Below are positions 7,218-9,294 of a DNA stretch of 9,294 nt, piece by piece. Position 1 is the first letter of the stretch. Each line of letters starts with the position of its first letter. Under the pieces are notes generated by a model. The model was not told the DNA's origin, did not search any database, and was given only the letters and a program-made list of their open reading frames with translations. The stretch is from the NCBI GenBank assembly GCA_003520145.1, contig DOVJ01000228.1:1-9294 (forward strand), read 5' to 3'. Source of the stretch: Eubacterium sp. (GTDB taxonomy: Bacteria; Bacillota; Clostridia; Lachnospirales; Lachnospiraceae). Both the position numbers and the translations under genes were made by a program.

Positions 7218-8036
7218 ATGGATAAGATCAGAATAGAAAATCTCATAATCTATGCTAAGCATGGTGTATTCGACAAGGAGCGCGAATTAAAGCAAAAGTT
7301 TATAATAAGCGCTGTTCTTGATTACGACATAAGGCCTGCGGGACTTACGGATAACCTTGATAAAACCGTTGACTATGGACGGATATGCGCATTTATCGAT
7401 GAATTCACGAAGACGCACTCTTATAATCTTATAGAGTCACTGGCTGAGAATCTTGCTGACAGAATCCTCAAGTCTCACAAGGAGATAAGAAGGATAGAAC
7501 TGGAAATCAAGAAGCCTGAAGCGCCTGTTGGACTTCCTGTTGATTATGTGGGAGTCAGTATAGTAAGAAGCTGGCATGAAGTGTACCTGTCGCTTGGTTC
7601 GAATATGGGCGAGAGAGAAGGCTATATAGATATGGCCATAGATGCGATGGATGCCGATGAGAACATAATCGTTGACAAGGTGTCTGATTATATCGAAACC
7701 AAGCCGTATGGATATACGGAACAGCCTGATTTTATCAATGCCTGTGTGGGTATAAGAACTCTCTATACACCGCAAGAGCTTCTTTTTAAGACACAGTCTA
7801 TAGAAAAGGATGCAAAGCGTGAGCGCAATATAAAATGGGGACCAAGAACCCTTGATGTGGACATCCTGTTTTACGATGATGCAATCATCCAAACAGAGAA
7901 TCTCATGGTTCCTCATCCCCAGATACCGCTTAGGTACTTTGTATTAAAACCGCTTTCAGAGATTGCGCCATATATGGTGCATCCTCTGCTTAACAAAAGA
8001 ATTATCGAACTTCTAGAAGCTCTGCCGCAGGACTAG
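7218..8036 (+). CDS. folK: FolB-FolK fusion: dihydroneopterin aldolase / HPPK
   Basis: A 272-residue fusion of two consecutive folate enzymes. Residues 1-118 are dihydroneopterin aldolase (FolB): AKHGVFDKERELKQKF (13-28) includes E21, aligning with the active-site Glu; VDYG is at 51-54; and IKKPEAPVG (97-105) holds the active-site Lys, K99. Residues 121-272 are 6-hydroxymethyl-7,8-dihydropterin pyrophosphokinase (FolK): YLSLGSNMGERE (123-134), FINACVGI (172-179), WGPRTLDVDILFYDD (207-221) with the Mg-binding DVD, and VPHPQIPLRYFVLKPLSEIAP (231-251). Together they turn dihydroneopterin into the diphosphate used by FolP upstream. The ribosome binding site is weak (GGAGAG at 7200-7205, 12 bases before the ATG), so coupling to folP is likely. 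A terminator hairpin covers the end, and the final 35 bp overlap the opposite-strand DUF5050 gene. Such fusions are known in Firmicutes; both halves look intact. Confidence 0.95.
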   Translation: MDKIRIENLIIYAKHGVFDKERELKQKFIISAVLDYDIRPAGLTDNLDKTVDYGRICAFIDEFTKTHSYNLIESLAENLADRILKSHKEIRRIELEIKKPEAPVGLPVDYVGVSIVRSWHEVYLSLGSNMGEREGYIDMAIDAMDADENIIVDKVSDYIETKPYGYTEQPDFINACVGIRTLYTPQELLFKTQSIEKDAKRERNIKWGPRTLDVDILFYDDAIIQTENLMVPHPQIPLRYFVLKPLSEIAPYMVHPLLNKRIIELLEALPQD

Positions 8037-9033
8037 CGGCGGAGTTTTTGAATCTGTATATGTGCTTGTCCTTGTACATAGTTACAAATGTATATTCACT
8101 CGTGCAGAATATACCATCTATGGTACCTTCGAATAACTTCTGCGCAGAGTTACCTGATTGGTCGCATCTGTAAAGCAGAGACTTTTCTGGGGTCTGAACA
8201 TAGTAATATACATAGTTGTCGGTAAAGTTGTATGTGATGCACATGTTGTCCTTGGAACCTTCAAAAAGAACAGTTCTGTCACCAGTTGAGTTGTTGACCT
8301 TAACAAGTGAATAATTAGCATCGAGATCGATATAATAAGTGTACTGCTTAGTATATATCGCTTTATAGGAGTTAGACTCGAAGTAAGGGCTTACCTGGTA
8401 ATTAACAAGGGACATCCTAGATACAGCATGTGTTTTTCCTAAGTTTGAAAAATACATGATGTTACCGTCTATAGATGATGGGTTGTAAGCCTGATCGCTT
8501 ATCTGAGTCATCTTGTTGTCCTTGATATCAAAGCGATAGAGGTGATTCAGCTTATTATCAGGAGAAGCAAGAAGATAGAGACTGTTTCCTACGAGGTTGA
8601 TAGTTGTTATGTTGTAAGAAGAGAGTGCTTTTCTATCCTTACCCTTGGTTGTGACTCGGATGAGGCCGGTATCCTTACTGCCTCGCCAGTTAACATCATA
8701 CTTAGAAAAGTATATGAAGTCACCATATACGTTGATAGAAGATGCACTGTCATAGCCAAGCTTCTTTGGACTGCTGCAGTTACTCTTCATACGCCAGAGA
8801 GTATTGCTGTCATATACATTGCTAAAGTATATGTAACCATCCTTTTCGCAGAACTTTCCACCGTTAATAAGATTGCCTGCAGTATTACCTGTTGCGTCAT
8901 CGGGATTGGTATAATTGTACTTTTTGATGTAATTGTTGTAGACGATGAAACCGATCACAACAGAAACTACAGCGAAAAGTATGAAGGTTATGATAAGTGA
9001 TTTTGTCTTGATTTTTTTCTTTCTTCCAGCCAT
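8002..9033 (-). CDS. Membrane-anchored DUF5050 beta-propeller-like protein
   Basis: A 343-residue protein with a basic start (MAGRKKKIKTK), one hydrophobic segment at about 12-33, and a large Tyr/Ser/Asn-rich domain that should face outward (N-in, C-out signal anchor). The domain opens with NLINGGKFCEKDGYIYFSN (54-72), the hallmark of DUF5050 proteins. It then repeats a pattern of about 30-40 residues, YxYF...LYRx...K-L, around 66-93, 105-136, 151-178, 191-218, 231-257, 273-300 and 313-330, consistent with blades of a YWTD/LRP1-like propeller. No catalytic motif is seen; binding of a cell-surface partner or glycan is a guess. The ATG at 9031-9033 has a good RBS. Convergent with folB-folK, with a 35-bp tail-to-tail overlap, it has its own promoter and no clear terminator of its own. 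Family call sure; function unknown. Confidence 0.87.
   Translation of the reverse strand: MAGRKKKIKTKSLIITFILFAVVSVVIGFIVYNNYIKKYNYTNPDDATGNTAGNLINGGKFCEKDGYIYFSNVYDSNTLWRMKSNCSSPKKLGYDSASSINVYGDFIYFSKYDVNWRGSKDTGLIRVTTKGKDRKALSSYNITTINLVGNSLYLLASPDNKLNHLYRFDIKDNKMTQISDQAYNPSSIDGNIMYFSNLGKTHAVSRMSLVNYQVSPYFESNSYKAIYTKQYTYYIDLDANYSLVKVNNSTGDRTVLFEGSKDNMCITYNFTDNYVYYYVQTPEKSLLYRCDQSGNSAQKLFEGTIDGIFCTSEYTFVTMYKDKHIYRFKNSAASPAAELLEVR
8020..8049 (+). terminator. Rho-independent terminator of the arg-fol gene run
   Basis: CTCTGCCGC (8020-8028) pairs with GCGGCGGAG (8036-8044) in a 9-bp stem with one G-U pair and a 7-base loop, followed directly by TTTTT (8045-8049). The folB-folK stop codon (TAG, 8034-8036) lies at the loop and stem edge, so the hairpin forms from the last codons. 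The same bases encode the C-terminal residues of the opposite-strand gene. No T-run follows the hairpin on the - strand, so it acts only on + transcription. Confidence 0.85.
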
Positions 9034-9039
9034 AGAATA

Positions 9040-9046
9040 CTCCTTT
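9040..9046 (-). promoter_or_regulatory. Ribosome binding site of the DUF5050 gene
   Basis: Read on the - strand, AAAGGAG lies 6 bases before the ATG at 9033-9031, an optimal Shine-Dalgarno position that fixes this start. Confidence 0.75.
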
Positions 9047-9069
9047 TTGTGAGATTATCTGTTATAGTC

Positions 9070-9078
9070 AGTATAGCA
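9070..9078 (-). promoter_or_regulatory. Probable extended -10 promoter of the DUF5050 gene
   Basis: The - strand reads TGCTATACT, an extended -10 (TGnTATAAT) with one mismatch, about 36 bases before the start codon. The base run where a -35 should lie (TTTCTT at 17-bp spacing) is poor, as often seen with extended -10 sites. It is the only good candidate in the 136-bp gap. Confidence 0.5.
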
Positions 9079-9114
9079 CATAATTAAGGCAAAAGAAAGG
9101 GGCTGTAAAATAAC

Positions 9115-9141
9115 AAAAAGGGGGTTATTCTACACCCCCTT
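9115..9141 (-). terminator. Rho-independent terminator of the GGGtGRT-like gene
   Basis: On the - strand AAGGGGGT (9141-9134) pairs with ACCCCCTT (9125-9118) around an 8-base loop, and the downstream arm runs into TTTTT (9119-9115). It lies 28 bp after the stop of the truncated gene at the window end. It separates that gene from the DUF5050 promoter, so the two are probably independent units. Confidence 0.85.
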
Positions 9142-9169
9142 CAGTATTAGTACTTATCTAATTATCAGA

Positions 9170-9294
9170 TCAGCCCTTCATAGCCTCTTCGATAGCAACT
9201 GCACATGCAACTGTTGCACCAACCATAGGGTTGTTACCCATACCGATGAGACCCATCATCTCTACGTGAGCAGGAACAGAAGATGAACCTGCGA
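9170..9294 (-). CDS. GGGtGRT-family protein, C-terminus (5' part beyond window)
   Basis: On the - strand an open frame runs in from the window end to a TGA at 9172-9170, giving the last 40 residues. They read AGSSSVPAHVEMMGLIGMGN, followed by NPMVGATVACAVAIEEAMKG. This matches, from memory, the highly conserved C-terminus of the GGGtGRT protein family (about 330 residues, common in Clostridia and often beside a NifU-like iron-sulfur scaffold gene). The biochemical role of that family is not established; the Gly-rich signature that names it lies in the unseen part. No signal or membrane segment is visible in the fragment. The gene ends in its own strong terminator. The family call rests on a short but distinctive tail. 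Confidence 0.72.
   Translation of the reverse strand, partial: AGSSSVPAHVEMMGLIGMGNNPMVGATVACAVAIEEAMKG

Noticed and set aside
7965..7980. Inverted repeat GCGCCATATATGGTGC near the folB-folK end
   Set aside because: A near-perfect palindrome but inside conserved FolK codons (IAPYMVHP), with no T-run on either strand; probably chance.
8542..9000. + strand open frame of 152 codons opposite the DUF5050 gene
   Set aside because: No ribosome binding site or domain seen; the - strand frame has a good start, promoter and family repeats.
9034..9169. Possible small gene or RNA in the 136-bp gap
   Set aside because: The gap is explained by the RBS, the extended -10 promoter and the terminator; no credible start codon with a ribosome binding site and open frame was seen.

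Overview
The window looks like ordinary chromosome from a low-GC anaerobic Firmicute, most likely a Lachnospiraceae member (Butyrivibrio/Coprococcus/Roseburia-like). This is inferred from AGGAGG-type ribosome binding sites, heavy use of ATA and AGA codons, a DUF5050-type anchored protein and a GGGtGRT-family C-terminus. I see no mobile element, CRISPR array, rRNA or tRNA gene, and no clearly foreign segment.

Positions 1-8036 hold nine genes on the + strand, separated by 0-19 bp or overlapping, with no internal terminator visible: the 3' end of argJ, argB, argD, an orphan solute-binding lipoprotein, an RlmI-like rRNA methyltransferase, folC, a small HD-domain hydrolase, folP, and a folB-folK fusion. 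A strong rho-independent terminator at 8020-8049 straddles the folB-folK stop codon and closes the run. The first part is the acetyl-recycling arginine (ornithine) pathway. The last part covers 7,8-dihydroneopterin to dihydrofolate: FolB and FolK make the pterin diphosphate, FolP condenses it with p-aminobenzoate, and FolC adds glutamate. folE, the pab genes and folA are not in the window.

Positions 8002-9294 are on the - strand. A membrane-anchored, probably extracytoplasmic DUF5050 beta-propeller-like protein (8002-9033) converges on folB-folK, and the two coding regions overlap tail to tail by 35 bp. Upstream of it, a 136-bp gap (9034-9169) holds its ribosome binding site, a probable extended -10 promoter and the terminator of the next gene. 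That gene is cut by the window end; its last 40 codons look like the C-terminus of a GGGtGRT-family protein.

I do not find a wholly new system. The points most worth a second look are the HD hydrolase between folC and folP (a candidate for an unassigned dephosphorylation step in folate synthesis), the short and divergent FolC, the orphan solute-binding lipoprotein coupled to argD, and the terminator hairpin placed inside two convergent coding regions.
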